Below, one piece after another: positions 24,025-32,730 of a stretch of DNA of 61,717 nt. The position numbers and the translations under genes were made by a program. How positions within the stretch are numbered: the stretch's first letter is position 1; every line of letters begins with the position of its first letter. Under the pieces are notes generated by a model, which did no database searches, had not been told where the DNA came from, and saw nothing but the letters and a program-made list of their open reading frames with translations. The stretch lies in assembly GCA_964412455.1 (NCBI GenBank), contig CAYPOT010000016.1, positions 1-61,717 on the forward strand. The letters are read 5' to 3'. The DNA comes from JAAXXJ01 sp964412455. Its GTDB lineage: Bacteria > Nitrospirota > UBA9217.

Positions 24025-25214
24025 ACAGGACGGTGGCGTCCATCGACGGAGCATTTCAGATCATGGAAATTCTTGATACAACATTGCGTGAAGGCGAACA
24101 GTGCTTCGGCGTTTTCTTTCCGATCGAGACGAAGAAGCGGATCGCACGAATGCTTGACGCGCTTCGGGTTGATTTCATCGAGGTCGGGCATCCGGCGGCG
24201 GCCCCGTCGATCCGGAAGGCCGTGTCCGAGCTTGCAGGGCTTGATCTGCGTTCGCATCTGATCGGACACGCCCGGCTGGACCGTGACGAGATCCGTCTGG
24301 TCCGGGACCTCGGCCTGCAATGGGTCGGACTGTTCGCAGGCATGAACAAGGCGAGCCTCGCACGGTACGGCCTGAGCCGTGAGGCGGCCTGGCAGCGGAT
24401 CTGCGATTCCGTCCGATATGCAAAGGAGTGCGGCCTGCAGGTCCGGTTCACCTGTGAAGATGCCTCCCGTACCGCACCCGATGAACTCGCTGAGCTGTAC
24501 AGCCGTCTGCGGGAGATCGGCGCGGACCGGCTGAGCTACGCAGATACCGTGGGCACGGACACACCTGAACGGATCGAACAACTGCATCAAGCGATCCATG
24601 CGATCATTCCCTTTTCCGATCTGCATTTCCATTTTCACAATGATCTGGGCAATGCCCTGGCAAATGCCGAAAAGGCGCAGGAACTCGGCGCGCAATGTGT
24701 CGATGCGAGCATCATGGGCATTGGAGAACGGTCGGGGCTCCTCTCGATCGAAGACGCGTTGGTGCGGTTGAGGTCCCGGGGGACCGCGGGTCCATCGGCG
24801 GAGGAACGGGCGGTTCTGGAGCAGGCAAAGGACCTGGTCGCGGCATCGATCAATATGCGGCATTTTGCGCGTCGGCGGTTCGCCCATAAGTCCGGGATCC
24901 ATATTCACGGCGTTCTGCGCGACCCTTCCCAATATGAGGCCGAGGACCCGGGACGGACCGGGGAGCAGCGGACGATCGTGTTGAGCAAGCTCATAGGCCG
25001 CGCGGGATTGCGGAGGATGCTCACCTGGGCAGGGATCGAGGCCGCTGACGGGGTCCTGGAACAGCTCTTCGCTATAGTGAAGTCCGATGAGTTTCTCGAG
25101 TTGTCAGACACCCGGGAGATCATCCGCTACCTGAAAGACCATCACCAGCATATGGTAAACAATGCACAAGCGAGCCGCACTCGATCAAAACATCAACAGC
25201 CCGCCGTCAGGTGA
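24021..25214 (+). CDS. nifV: Homocitrate synthase NifV
   Basis: A 397-residue DRE-TIM metallolyase that condenses acetyl-CoA with 2-oxoglutarate to homocitrate, the organic ligand of FeMo-cofactor. The signature LDTTLREGEQ lies near the start, HFHNDLGNALANA in the barrel and GERSGLLSIEDAL later. The GTG at 24021 overlaps the hesA stop by four bases; an ATG at 24063, right before ILDTTLREG, is the usual family start. The nifV end closes the second nif transcription unit. Confidence 0.92.
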   Translation: MNRTVASIDGAFQIMEILDTTLREGEQCFGVFFPIETKKRIARMLDALRVDFIEVGHPAAAPSIRKAVSELAGLDLRSHLIGHARLDRDEIRLVRDLGLQWVGLFAGMNKASLARYGLSREAAWQRICDSVRYAKECGLQVRFTCEDASRTAPDELAELYSRLREIGADRLSYADTVGTDTPERIEQLHQAIHAIIPFSDLHFHFHNDLGNALANAEKAQELGAQCVDASIMGIGERSGLLSIEDALVRLRSRGTAGPSAEERAVLEQAKDLVAASINMRHFARRRFAHKSGIHIHGVLRDPSQYEAEDPGRTGEQRTIVLSKLIGRAGLRRMLTWAGIEAADGVLEQLFAIVKSDEFLELSDTREIIRYLKDHHQHMVNNAQASRTRSKHQQPAVR

Positions 25215-25344
25215 TCAATTTATCAGCACGTGCACATTAAATTGCCGACGGGCTGATCCGGCACAAACCTCATCACGTTTCAATGTATTGGGAAATCACA
25301 CGTGAAATCAATGGAATAAAGGGCCTTGCCCGCGGGATCTCTTC

Positions 25345-25360
25345 TGGCACATACCTTGCT
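25345..25360 (+). promoter_or_regulatory. Sigma-54 promoter of barrel gene
   Basis: TGGCACATACCTTGCT is a near-perfect -24/-12 element. It ends 126 bases before the ATG at 25487, giving a leader of roughly 115 bases. Preceded by about 130 bases after nifV with no gene. Confidence 0.9.
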
Positions 25361-25486
25361 ATAAGGATATGCAAGGCAGTTGTTGGTAGACATCATGCGA
25401 AAGGCTCCGGAGGTCTTTCGTAATTTGCAGCACCGCCTGCAGGGCAGGACGGAAAAAACACGGAAGGGTTCAAGGAGGAGAGTGAT

Positions 25487-26242
25487 ATGAAGAAGATAGC
25501 ATTGGTTCTCGGTATGGTGCTGCTTGCCGGCACCGCGGCGTTCGCAACGCCGTCAACGCAGATCTGGATCCCGTCAACGGACATCCAGCCGTTCAAGAAG
25601 GTGCATTTCGGTTTCGATCAGTACCTCAAGGCGCGCAAGACCGATAGCACCACGCGCGAACCGAACGTGATCAACAACGGCATCACGGTCGGTGTCCTGC
25701 CGACGGAAAAGATCCAGATGGAAATCGGCATCGACCAGCGCGCACTCGGCGTTGAGCCTTACGATTCGGCGCCGATCTATTTCAACGCAAAGATCGGCAC
25801 CCCCGAGGATTCGCTGTTCGAGTATTCACCGGCGATCGCCATCGGCGGCTACGACTTCGGCACCAAGAAATATACGACTGATGCGGGATGGGGCACGGAC
25901 AACAACATCGTCTACGGCCTGTTGGCGAAGACCATCGGCAAGGCGGGACGGTTCTCCCTGGGCTACTACCAGGGCAATGACAAGCTGCTGCTCGACAAGA
26001 ACGGCAAGAAGGACGAGAAGGGCGTGCTGGCGTCGTGGGACCGGACCCTCTCGGAGATCTCGGACAAGCTTTGGGTGGCCGTCGACTATATGGGCGGCGA
26101 CAATGCCTATGGCGCGCTCAGCTACGGCGTTGCCTGGAAGTTCGCGCCGAACGTGGGCGTGATCCTGGGCATGGACAAGTTCAATAATACGGACCTCAAG
26201 TCCACCTACACGGTCCAGGTGGACATCGATCTGGACCTGTAG
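25487..26242 (+). CDS. Outer-membrane-type protein under sigma-54 control
   Basis: A 251-residue protein with a signal peptide (MKKIALVLGMVLLAGTAAFA). The mature part alternates polar and hydrophobic residues in short strands with Gly/Tyr/Asn-rich turns, and ends in a strand VQVDIDLDL; this fits an outer-membrane beta-barrel of about ten to twelve strands. The family is not one I recognise. AAGGAGGAG precedes the start. A dedicated sigma-54 promoter between nifV and amt suggests a nitrogen-controlled surface channel, perhaps for ammonium or small nitrogen compounds; that is inference. Confidence 0.7.
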   Translation: MKKIALVLGMVLLAGTAAFATPSTQIWIPSTDIQPFKKVHFGFDQYLKARKTDSTTREPNVINNGITVGVLPTEKIQMEIGIDQRALGVEPYDSAPIYFNAKIGTPEDSLFEYSPAIAIGGYDFGTKKYTTDAGWGTDNNIVYGLLAKTIGKAGRFSLGYYQGNDKLLLDKNGKKDEKGVLASWDRTLSEISDKLWVAVDYMGGDNAYGALSYGVAWKFAPNVGVILGMDKFNNTDLKSTYTVQVDIDLDL

Positions 26243-26347
26243 GGGGGTGACGCTGCCACGCATCAGGTGCCTGTAAAATGAAAAGGTTCCGTCAGGCAGG
26301 GGCTTGCATGATCAACGGGTTACGAGGGAAGGATCCGGTCGGGTCGC

Positions 26348-26363
26348 CGGCATATGCTTTGCT
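26348..26363 (+). promoter_or_regulatory. Sigma-54 promoter of amt-glnK
   Basis: CGGCATATGCTTTGCT keeps GG and GC at the correct -24/-12 spacing, with C in place of the usual first T. It ends 57 bases before the amt start. amt-glnK operons are classic NtrC targets. Confidence 0.78.
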
Positions 26364-26420
26364 ATAAATCGGATTGATGCATGACCCAATTTGGTATCAC
26401 ACGGTAAGGAGGAGATTGTA

Positions 26421-27749
26421 ATGAAAAAGCTATCATTGATCAGGGTATTGGTACTACTCGTTCTGTTCGCCGCGATGGCGGGCTTCACGGTCACTGGCGC
26501 CATGGCGGAGGAAGCGGCTCCGGCCGCCGCGGCCGCAGCGCCGAAGCTCGATACCGGCGATACGGCCTGGATGATCGTGGCGACGGCGCTCGTGATGCTC
26601 ATGTCCATCCCGGGCCTGGCGCTCTTCTACGGCGGCCTGTCCAAGCGGAAGGACTCGCTCAACACCATGGCGATGACCTTTGTGACCTTCTGCATCGCCA
26701 GCCTGCTCTGGGTGGTCTATGGCTACAGCATGACCTTCGGTGCGGACATCGGCGGGTTCATCGGCGGGCTGGAAAAGGTGTTCCTGAAGGGCGTTGGCAC
26801 GGCGAGCCTGTCCGGCACGATCCCGGAGTACATCTTCATCGTGTTCCAACTCACCTTCGCGGCGATCACCGTGTCCCTGGCGAGCGGCGCCTACATCGAG
26901 CGCATGAAGTTCTCTGCCTGGATCCTCTTCTCGGTGATCTGGATGACCCTGGTCTATGTTCCCGTGGCGCACTGGGTCTGGGGCGGCGGGTTCCTGATGA
27001 AGATGGGAGCCCTCGACTTCGCCGGCGGCACGGTGGTCCATATCAACGCGGGTGTCGCGGCGCTCGTGGGCGCTTTGATGCTCGGCAGACGGAAGGACAA
27101 GCCGCTCATTCCGGGCAACCTGACGCTCGTGGTGACCGGCACCGGGCTCCTGTGGTTCGGCTGGTTCGGCTTTAACGCGGGTTCTGCACTGGCCGCCAAC
27201 GGCCTCGCGGGCGTGGCTTTCATCAACACCAACACAGCGGCTGCGGTCGCGGCGCTTTCCTGGATGTTCGTTGAGTGGATGCATTCGGGCAAGCCCACGG
27301 TCCTGGGTCTTGCCTCCGGCGCAGTGGCAGGCCTGGTGACGATCACTCCGGCTGCCGGGTTCGTGAACATCTCCGGCGCCATCATCATGGGCATTCTGGC
27401 GGGTGTGGTGCCGTTCTACGCCGTGGCCTGGATGAAACCGAAATTCAAATATGACGACACGCTCGATGCCTTCGGTATCCACGGCGTGGGCGGACTGCTC
27501 GGCGCCATCCTGACCGGGGTGTTTGCAGACCCGGCGATCAATGAGGCGGGCAGGGGCCTGCTGTACGGGAACGCCGGACAGCTCTGGATCCAGATCGTGG
27601 CGTCCCTGGCAACGATCGCCTACAGCGGCACCGTGACGCTCGTCATCTTCCTGGGCCTGAAGTACACGGTAGGCCTCCGGGTCGATGCCGAGAGCGAGAC
27701 GATGGGGCTTGACGAGAGCGTGCATGGAGAACGGGCGTATAATATCTAA
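26421..27749 (+). CDS. amtB: Ammonium transporter AmtB
   Basis: A 442-residue ammonium channel. A cleavable signal peptide (through AMAEE) is followed by an Ala-rich stretch and 11 helices. The pore His pair is visible in VVHINAGVAALVG and FGIHGVGGLLG; the LFYGGL segment after the first helix is also typical. The ATG at 26421 has AAGGAGGAG upstream. Expected as a trimer in the inner membrane, blocked by unmodified GlnK encoded next. Confidence 0.95.
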   Translation: MKKLSLIRVLVLLVLFAAMAGFTVTGAMAEEAAPAAAAAAPKLDTGDTAWMIVATALVMLMSIPGLALFYGGLSKRKDSLNTMAMTFVTFCIASLLWVVYGYSMTFGADIGGFIGGLEKVFLKGVGTASLSGTIPEYIFIVFQLTFAAITVSLASGAYIERMKFSAWILFSVIWMTLVYVPVAHWVWGGGFLMKMGALDFAGGTVVHINAGVAALVGALMLGRRKDKPLIPGNLTLVVTGTGLLWFGWFGFNAGSALAANGLAGVAFINTNTAAAVAALSWMFVEWMHSGKPTVLGLASGAVAGLVTITPAAGFVNISGAIIMGILAGVVPFYAVAWMKPKFKYDDTLDAFGIHGVGGLLGAILTGVFADPAINEAGRGLLYGNAGQLWIQIVASLATIAYSGTVTLVIFLGLKYTVGLRVDAESETMGLDESVHGERAYNI

Positions 27750-27760
27750 ATGAAAAACTG

Positions 27761-27827
27761 GGAAGGTGAGAAGGAAAGAGGGTAAGAAGGTAAGATGTGC
27801 AGAAAACAAGCTTACCTTCCTACCCTC
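27761..27827. repeat. Hairpin repeat between amt and glnK
   Basis: Left arm 27761-27794 (GGAAGGTGAGAAGG...GGTAAG) pairs with right arm 27811-27827 (CTTACCTTCCTACCCTC). Same family as the nifH-nifD gap. Confidence 0.8.
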
Positions 27828-27853
27828 GCGTTGTTATTTAACAAGGAGGCATC

Positions 27854-28192
27854 ATGAAAAAGATCGAGGCAATCATCAAACCGTTCAAGCTCGATGAGGT
27901 GAAGGACGCGTTGAACGCCCTGGGCATCCAGGGAATGACCGTGACCGAGGTGAAGGGCTTCGGCAGACAGAAGGGCCATGTGGAACTCTATCGCGGCGCG
28001 GAATACGACATTGCCTTCATTCCCAAGGTGAAGATCGAGATCGTCGTGGCGGATGCCATTGTTGACAAGGTCGTGGCGACCATCATGGAGAAAGCGAAGA
28101 CCGGCAAGATCGGGGATGGCAAGATCTTCATATCGAAGATCGAGGAGATCATCCGGATCCGGACGGGCGAGAAGGGCGAGACGGCGATCTAG
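27854..28192 (+). CDS. glnK: PII signal protein GlnK/GlnB
   Basis: A 112-residue PII protein with all landmarks: MKKIEAIIKPFKLDEVK start, T-loop with the uridylylation site Tyr51 (LYRGAEY), and the GKIGDGKIFISKIEEIIRIRTGE C-terminal block. Pairing with amt indicates the GlnK role, binding AmtB under nitrogen sufficiency. It is the third PII gene in the window and the only one with a conserved Tyr51 context. ACAAGGAGG precedes the ATG. Confidence 0.93.
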   Translation: MKKIEAIIKPFKLDEVKDALNALGIQGMTVTEVKGFGRQKGHVELYRGAEYDIAFIPKVKIEIVVADAIVDKVVATIMEKAKTGKIGDGKIFISKIEEIIRIRTGEKGETAI

Positions 28193-28218
28193 GCCGTCGA
28201 AGGGGAACAACGAAACAA

Positions 28219-28254
28219 CAAAGCCCGGCAGGGGCTCCTGCCGGGCGTTTTGTT
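28219..28254 (+). terminator. Rho-independent terminator after glnK
   Basis: GCCCGGCAGG pairs perfectly with CCTGCCGGGC across a GGCT loop, followed by GTTTTG. It ends the amt-glnK unit 27 bases after the glnK stop. Confidence 0.92.
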
Positions 28255-28280
28255 GTTCATCAACGATGGAAGCGGATAGA

Positions 28281-28553
28281 TCATTTTTTCTCTGCCGCGG
28301 CTGCGTCGGGACAGGCAAGCCCCTGCTTCAGGACCTTTATATACTCCTCATAGTCGGCCACCTCTTCCGCGTGGAACTCTTTCATGTCGGGATTGGCCTT
28401 CTTATAGGCATTGTAGTTCTCCAGGCTCTTGCCGAGGGAATCGCAGGCCTCCAGGTTCCGGTTCAGGTACGCGTAGGTCTTGGCCAGGCTTATGTCGATG
28501 TTGGAGAGCTTCTCGTACCGGTTGAATTCCGCGAAGATCGACACCGGCGACAT
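28281..28553 (-). CDS. Short TPR-like hypothetical protein
   Basis: A 90-residue frame from the ATG at 28553. It has two helical hairpin-like repeats (LAKTYAYLNRNLEACDSLGKSLENY and a following YEEYIKVLKQGL segment) resembling the tail of a TPR protein, ending in an Ala/Glu/Lys run. There is no good ribosome-binding site, and upstream sequence turns into repeat text, so this may be the 3' remnant of a longer gene. No function proposed. Confidence 0.45.
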   Translation of the reverse strand: MSPVSIFAEFNRYEKLSNIDISLAKTYAYLNRNLEACDSLGKSLENYNAYKKANPDMKEFHAEEVADYEEYIKVLKQGLACPDAAAAEKK

Positions 28554-28579
28554 GGGGACAGATAAAACAGACGCGAAGG

Positions 28580-28708
28580 CGTGAGAAGGTAAGAACGCAA
28601 GAGGGTAAGAGGGAAGGAAGGTGAGAAGGTGAGAGGGTGGGATAATAAGGAAAGATGGTAAGGTAAGAGGCGCTACATACCTTCCTAACTTCCTACCTTC
28701 GTAACCTC
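28580..28708. repeat. Hairpin repeat overlapping transporter 3' end
   Basis: GGTAAGAGGGAAGGAAGGTG-type repeats (28588-28640) pair with CCTTCCTAACTTCCTACC (28680-28697). The right arm overlaps the last codons of the EamA transporter, so its C-terminal residues (VTKVGS) are encoded by repeat DNA. Confidence 0.7.
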
Positions 28709-29575
28709 TGGTTTCATCCGCTGTACCGTGGCGACGCCCCCGATGATGGCGATGCCGCCGGTAATCTGAAGGAGCGTGATGCGCTCGCCAAGAAAAAGGA
28801 CGGCGAAAACGACGGCCACAAAGGGAACCAAATAGTGATAGGCGATGGTGCGCGTGACGCCGATCCGTCTCACTCCCTGGTACCAGAGGCTGAATGCGAT
28901 GCCTGCCGAGACGATCGCTGAGAAGGAGAAGGCCGCCCATGACTGGGGGGAAATGGCGGTCCATGACTGCCTGAGGAGTTCGTGAAGGCCGATGGGTAGC
29001 AGGAAGAAGCTTCCTGCAGCCATGCAATAGGCCGTGATCTTTATCGCCGAATACTTTTCCAGAAGCGGTTTCGCCCTCAGGGTATAGAGCGCCCACAGCA
29101 CCGAGGCGCACAGTGTCAGGAGGTCGCCGGTGAGGCCTGATGCGGTGAAACTGAAGCCGCCATGACGGCCGCTGATGACAAGATACACGCCGGCAGAGGC
29201 AAGGAGAAGACCGAGCGCGATGCCGCGCGTGAGGCGCTCTTTCCCCATCCCTGCCTGGAGCAGCACGGCGAACAGGGGGGACAGCGAGATGAGCAGCGCC
29301 GAGTGGGAAGCCGTGGTGTATTTGATGCCATACATGAAGAAGATATTGTAGAGGGTGATGCCGATAAAGCCGAGCTTTACGATCGCAAGACGGTCCTGCC
29401 GTTCGATCGCGAAGGGCTCTTTTGTCACCAGCATGACACCGGCCAGGAACAGCGCGGCAACAAAGAAACGCACGATGGTGAAGCTGAGCGGGAGAAAGTC
29501 CGTGAGCGCGAATTTCACGAAGGCGAAATTGACGCCCCAGACCACGGTGACGAATAGTAGGCGAAGGTCGAACAT
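28685..29575 (-). CDS. EamA/DMT-family transporter
   Basis: A 296-residue membrane protein with ten helices in two EamA repeats of five. The first repeat opens FVTVVWGVNFAFVKFAL; the second begins LLTLCASVLWALYTLRAKPLL. Such proteins export metabolites or amino acids; the substrate cannot be read. The ATG at 29575 is preferred to one six codons upstream on position of the first helix. Divergent from ntrB with about 70 bases between. Confidence 0.85.
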   Translation of the reverse strand: MFDLRLLFVTVVWGVNFAFVKFALTDFLPLSFTIVRFFVAALFLAGVMLVTKEPFAIERQDRLAIVKLGFIGITLYNIFFMYGIKYTTASHSALLISLSPLFAVLLQAGMGKERLTRGIALGLLLASAGVYLVISGRHGGFSFTASGLTGDLLTLCASVLWALYTLRAKPLLEKYSAIKITAYCMAAGSFFLLPIGLHELLRQSWTAISPQSWAAFSFSAIVSAGIAFSLWYQGVRRIGVTRTIAYHYLVPFVAVVFAVLFLGERITLLQITGGIAIIGGVATVQRMKPEVTKVGS

Positions 29576-29609
29576 AATGATTGCGGATCGCACTATAGCA
29601 TAAATTACC

Positions 29610-29638
29610 TTGAATACTCAAATATATTGTGCTATCAA
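29610..29638 (+). promoter_or_regulatory. Sigma-70-like promoter of ntrB
   Basis: TTGAAT (29610-29615) and TATCAA (29633-29638) are 17 bases apart. A start site seven bases further would coincide with the ntrB ATG at 29645, giving little or no leader. Confidence 0.5.
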
Positions 29639-29644
29639 TAGGTT

Positions 29645-30751
29645 ATGCATAGTCTGAGCCCACAGTTCAGCGAGCTTACTGCTGATATCCTCTCGGGGAT
29701 CGTCGACGGCGTGGCTGTGACCGATGAAAGCGGTAAGATCATCATCTGGAACCGTGCCATCGAGGAAATGACCGGCATCACCGCCGCCGACGCGATCGGC
29801 CAGGTCAGCCGGAACGTGTTTGCCGAGAATCCCGCGGTCGTGTCCCAGATCGAAAAGACCCTGGCAACGGGCAGGTCCTATTCGGATTATGAGGCCGGGT
29901 TATCGGTGAGGCATCGGCAGCCCGTGCCGGTCGGCCTGGTGAGCAGCGTTCTTCCCGACGCGGAAGGCCGGCCCCAGGGCGTGATCCTTACGGTGCGTGA
30001 CCAGACCGGTGTCCAGGACCTGAAGGACCGCGTACGAAGGGCGGACCGCCTGGCAGCCATCGGCCAGATCGCCGCCGGTATCGCCCACGAGATCAAGAAC
30101 CCCCTGGTCGGGATACGCGGCGCGGCCCAGCTCCTCAAGTCCGAACTCACGACCGCCCCCGTGGCCGGCGGAAGTCTCACCGAATATCTTGACGTGATCC
30201 TGAAAGAAGCGGACCGGTTGAACGGCGTGCTCGAAGGGATCCTGGACTTTACCCGGGTGAAGCCCCGGGAGGCGGGGACCTTTAATATTCACAGCATCCT
30301 GGACCGGGCGCTCCTGCTGTACGAAGAGCCTGCCCGGCTGAATGCCATCGTGCTTGCACGGGAGTATGACCCGAGCCTGCCGGAGGTGATCGGGAACCGG
30401 GATCAGCTCATTCAAGTTTTTCTGAACATCATCAAGAACGCCGTCGAGGTCATGCCGTCAGGCGGCAAGCTTACCGTGGTGACGCGCATGTCCGATATGT
30501 TCACGAGCGTCCAGGCTGACGGCAGAAAACACCGGCTCATGATGGTGAAGGTCAGTGACACGGGTCCGGGGATCAGGCAGGAGCACCTGCAGAACATCTT
30601 CGCGCCCTTCTTCACGACCAAGGACAAGGGCGTGGGTCTGGGATTGGCGCTCTCGTACCAGATCGTGCAGGAGCACCTGGGGACCATCCGGGTGGACAGC
30701 CACGAGGGAGAAGGGACGACGTTCAGCGTGTACCTGCCGCTGGGAGGATGA
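29645..30751 (+). CDS. ntrB: Nitrogen sensor kinase NtrB
   Basis: A 368-residue cytoplasmic histidine kinase. An N-terminal PAS domain (VDGVAVTDESGKIIIWNRA, about 18-130) is followed by HisKA with the phospho-His in GIAHEIKNPL and an HATPase domain (NIIKNAVE, DTGPGI, GVGLGLALS). No transmembrane helix, as in NtrB. The adjacent ntrC and the PII genes support the assignment: PII binds NtrB and switches it to phosphatase when nitrogen is plentiful. The ATG has only a weak AGG nearby. Confidence 0.9.
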   Translation: MHSLSPQFSELTADILSGIVDGVAVTDESGKIIIWNRAIEEMTGITAADAIGQVSRNVFAENPAVVSQIEKTLATGRSYSDYEAGLSVRHRQPVPVGLVSSVLPDAEGRPQGVILTVRDQTGVQDLKDRVRRADRLAAIGQIAAGIAHEIKNPLVGIRGAAQLLKSELTTAPVAGGSLTEYLDVILKEADRLNGVLEGILDFTRVKPREAGTFNIHSILDRALLLYEEPARLNAIVLAREYDPSLPEVIGNRDQLIQVFLNIIKNAVEVMPSGGKLTVVTRMSDMFTSVQADGRKHRLMMVKVSDTGPGIRQEHLQNIFAPFFTTKDKGVGLGLALSYQIVQEHLGTIRVDSHEGEGTTFSVYLPLGG

Positions 30752-30876
30752 AACCAGTGCGGAGTTCGGAGTGCGGAAAATGACTGTCGCTGATGCACAA
30801 GGCAAAGAAAAAGGGTCTTTCATGTTTTAATTAAAAAAGCTGAACAAACCAGAAACTGAGAAAGGCCAGGATTTGT

Positions 30877-30960
30877 CCACAGATTTCGCAGATTGACGCA
30901 GATTTAGTCTTTTAAAACGATTCAGGACGGCCGTTTTAATCTGCGTAATCTGCGGATAAG
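30877..30960. repeat. Palindrome between ntrB and ntrC
   Basis: CCACAGATTTCGCAGATTGA on the left is complementary to the TAATCTGCGTAATCTGCGG arm on the right, and an inner TTAAAACG/CGTTTTAA pair lies between. It sits about 75 bases before the ntrC start. Confidence 0.8.
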
Positions 30961-31035
30961 TTTTTCCTCCGAGCCTCTGTTTCTGTGGTCATACCTTGCC
31001 TTTTCAATGTTATTACGAATGAACCGAGAAAAATC

Positions 31036-32484
31036 ATGAGTGAACGAATTCTCATAGTAGATGACGAAGAAAGCATCCGGTGGGTGCTGAAGAAGGCCCT
31101 GGAGAAGGAGGGTCTCGAAGCCGTGCTCGCGAAGGACGCCGCCGAGGCGTTTTCGCGCCTGCAGGAAGGCGGCATTGCCGTTGTCCTCATGGATATCCGC
31201 ATGCCGGGCATGAGCGGACTCGACGCCCTGGAGAAGATCCAGAAGGAAGGACGGAACATCTCGGTCATCATCATGACCGCCCAGAGCACGATGCAGAACG
31301 CCATCGAGGCCATGCGCCGCGGGGCCTACGACTACATCACCAAACCCTTCGACCTCGATGAAGTAAGCATTCTGGTCAAAAAGGCGCTGGACGTCCGGCA
31401 CCTGAGCGAAGAGGTGGACACGCTCCGGGCGGAAGTGAGGGAGAAGTACGAGGGCGGGCTCGTAGGCGCCACGTCCGCCATGCAGGAGATCTACAAGACC
31501 ATCGGCCGCGTGGCCGAGAGCGACGCCACCGTGCTCATCCACGGCGAGAGCGGAACGGGCAAGGAACTGGTCGCCCGGGCCATCCATTTTCACAGCAAAC
31601 GATCGGGAAGGCCCTTCAGTGCCGTGAACTCGGCGGCGATCCCCTCCGAGCTCCTGGAGAGCGAGCTCTTCGGCCACGAGAAGGGCTCCTTCACCGGCGC
31701 CGTGGCCCGGAAGCTCGGGAAGTTCGAGGCTGCCGCGGGCGGCACGCTCTTCCTCGACGAGATCGGCGACATGAGCCTTTCGCTTCAGGGCAAACTTCTT
31801 CGCGTCCTGCAAGAAAGGGAGTTCGAGCGCGTCGGCGGGACCGAGCCCATCAGGACCGATGTCCGGGTGATCGCCGCGACCCACCACAATCTCGAAAAGA
31901 TGGTGCGCGAGAACAAATTCCGGGAGGACCTGTTCTACCGCCTGAACGTCATCCAGATCAATATTCCCCCGCTCCGAAAGCGCAAGGACGACATCATCCC
32001 GCTGGCCGAGCACTTTCTCCGGAAGTACCAGCCGGCGAAAGGGGGCGGCGCGAAGGTGTTCACCCCCGAAACGCTCAAGGTCCTGCGCGCCTACGACTGG
32101 CCGGGGAACGTTCGCGAACTGGAGAACGCGATCCAGCGCGCCATGACGCTGTCCCAGGGCGACAAGATATTCCCCGATGCCCTGCCTCCGCAGATCTTCA
32201 AGCCGGGTCAGGGGGTCGCCATATCGTTCGAGAATTTTCTGGAAGAAAAGCTTGCGGACCTCGTGGACCGGCTCGGCGGACTCGACCATGGCGATATCTA
32301 TTCCCTGGTGATCCAGCGCGTGGAGAAGCCTCTTCTCACGCTCGTGCTCAGGAAGACCGACGGCAACCAGGTGCGGGCCGCGAGCCTCCTCGGCATCAAC
32401 CGGAACACGCTCAGGAAAAAGATCAGGGAGCTGGGGATCAAGGGGCCGTTCAACGGGGAGGAAGAGAAGGACGATGATGAGTGA
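31036..32484 (+). CDS. ntrC: Nitrogen response regulator NtrC
   Basis: A 482-residue sigma-54 activator. Receiver domain with phospho-acceptor Asp53 (VVLMDIRMPG); AAA+ domain with Walker A GESGTGKE, sigma-54-contact loop GSFTGA (Ser in place of the more common Ala), Walker B LFLDEIGD; C-terminal Fis-type helix-turn-helix (AASLLGINRNTLRKKI). It is the only sigma-54 activator gene in the window and could drive the promoters at 11265, 21314, 25345 and 26348. The ATG at 31036 begins the usual SERILIVDDE. Confidence 0.93.
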   Translation: MSERILIVDDEESIRWVLKKALEKEGLEAVLAKDAAEAFSRLQEGGIAVVLMDIRMPGMSGLDALEKIQKEGRNISVIIMTAQSTMQNAIEAMRRGAYDYITKPFDLDEVSILVKKALDVRHLSEEVDTLRAEVREKYEGGLVGATSAMQEIYKTIGRVAESDATVLIHGESGTGKELVARAIHFHSKRSGRPFSAVNSAAIPSELLESELFGHEKGSFTGAVARKLGKFEAAAGGTLFLDEIGDMSLSLQGKLLRVLQEREFERVGGTEPIRTDVRVIAATHHNLEKMVRENKFREDLFYRLNVIQINIPPLRKRKDDIIPLAEHFLRKYQPAKGGGAKVFTPETLKVLRAYDWPGNVRELENAIQRAMTLSQGDKIFPDALPPQIFKPGQGVAISFENFLEEKLADLVDRLGGLDHGDIYSLVIQRVEKPLLTLVLRKTDGNQVRAASLLGINRNTLRKKIRELGIKGPFNGEEEKDDDE

Positions 32485-32584
32485 GGCTCGTTTCTGAATC
32501 TAAATCCGCAATCTGCACTTGTTATATTCCGCACTTCTGAAGTCTCCGCGTACTCCGCGGTAAAACCTGTCTGAACCGTTGCAG

Positions 32585-32650
32585 TGGAATTCATTTCGCA
32601 CTCCGAACTCCGAACTGGCTTCACTCCGCACTGGCTTCACTCCGCACTTG
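32585..32650 (+). repeat. CCGCACT direct repeats after ntrC
   Basis: Several copies of TCCGCACT and TCCGAACT with GGCTTCA spacers. The family recurs at 33438-33490 and 59180-59210, and in opposite orientation at 30757-30777 after ntrB. Confidence 0.75.
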
Positions 32651-32670
32651 TTTCTTTGATCATTTTTCTG

Positions 32671-32699
32671 TTGATAATGTGGCCACCTTATGTTATATT
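32671..32699 (+). promoter_or_regulatory. Sigma-70 promoter of Phd-PIN pair
   Basis: TTGATA (32671-32676) and TATATT (32694-32699) are 17 bases apart, 32 bases before the antitoxin start. Confidence 0.65.
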
Positions 32700-32730
32700 G
32701 GTAACTACATTATGGAAATGGGGAGGGCAC

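Noticed and set aside
28554..29621. Upstream extension of the TPR-like frame to a 446-codon protein
   Set aside because: The extension is the antisense-parallel frame of the EamA gene followed by repeat DNA; only the last ~90 codons have protein-like character.
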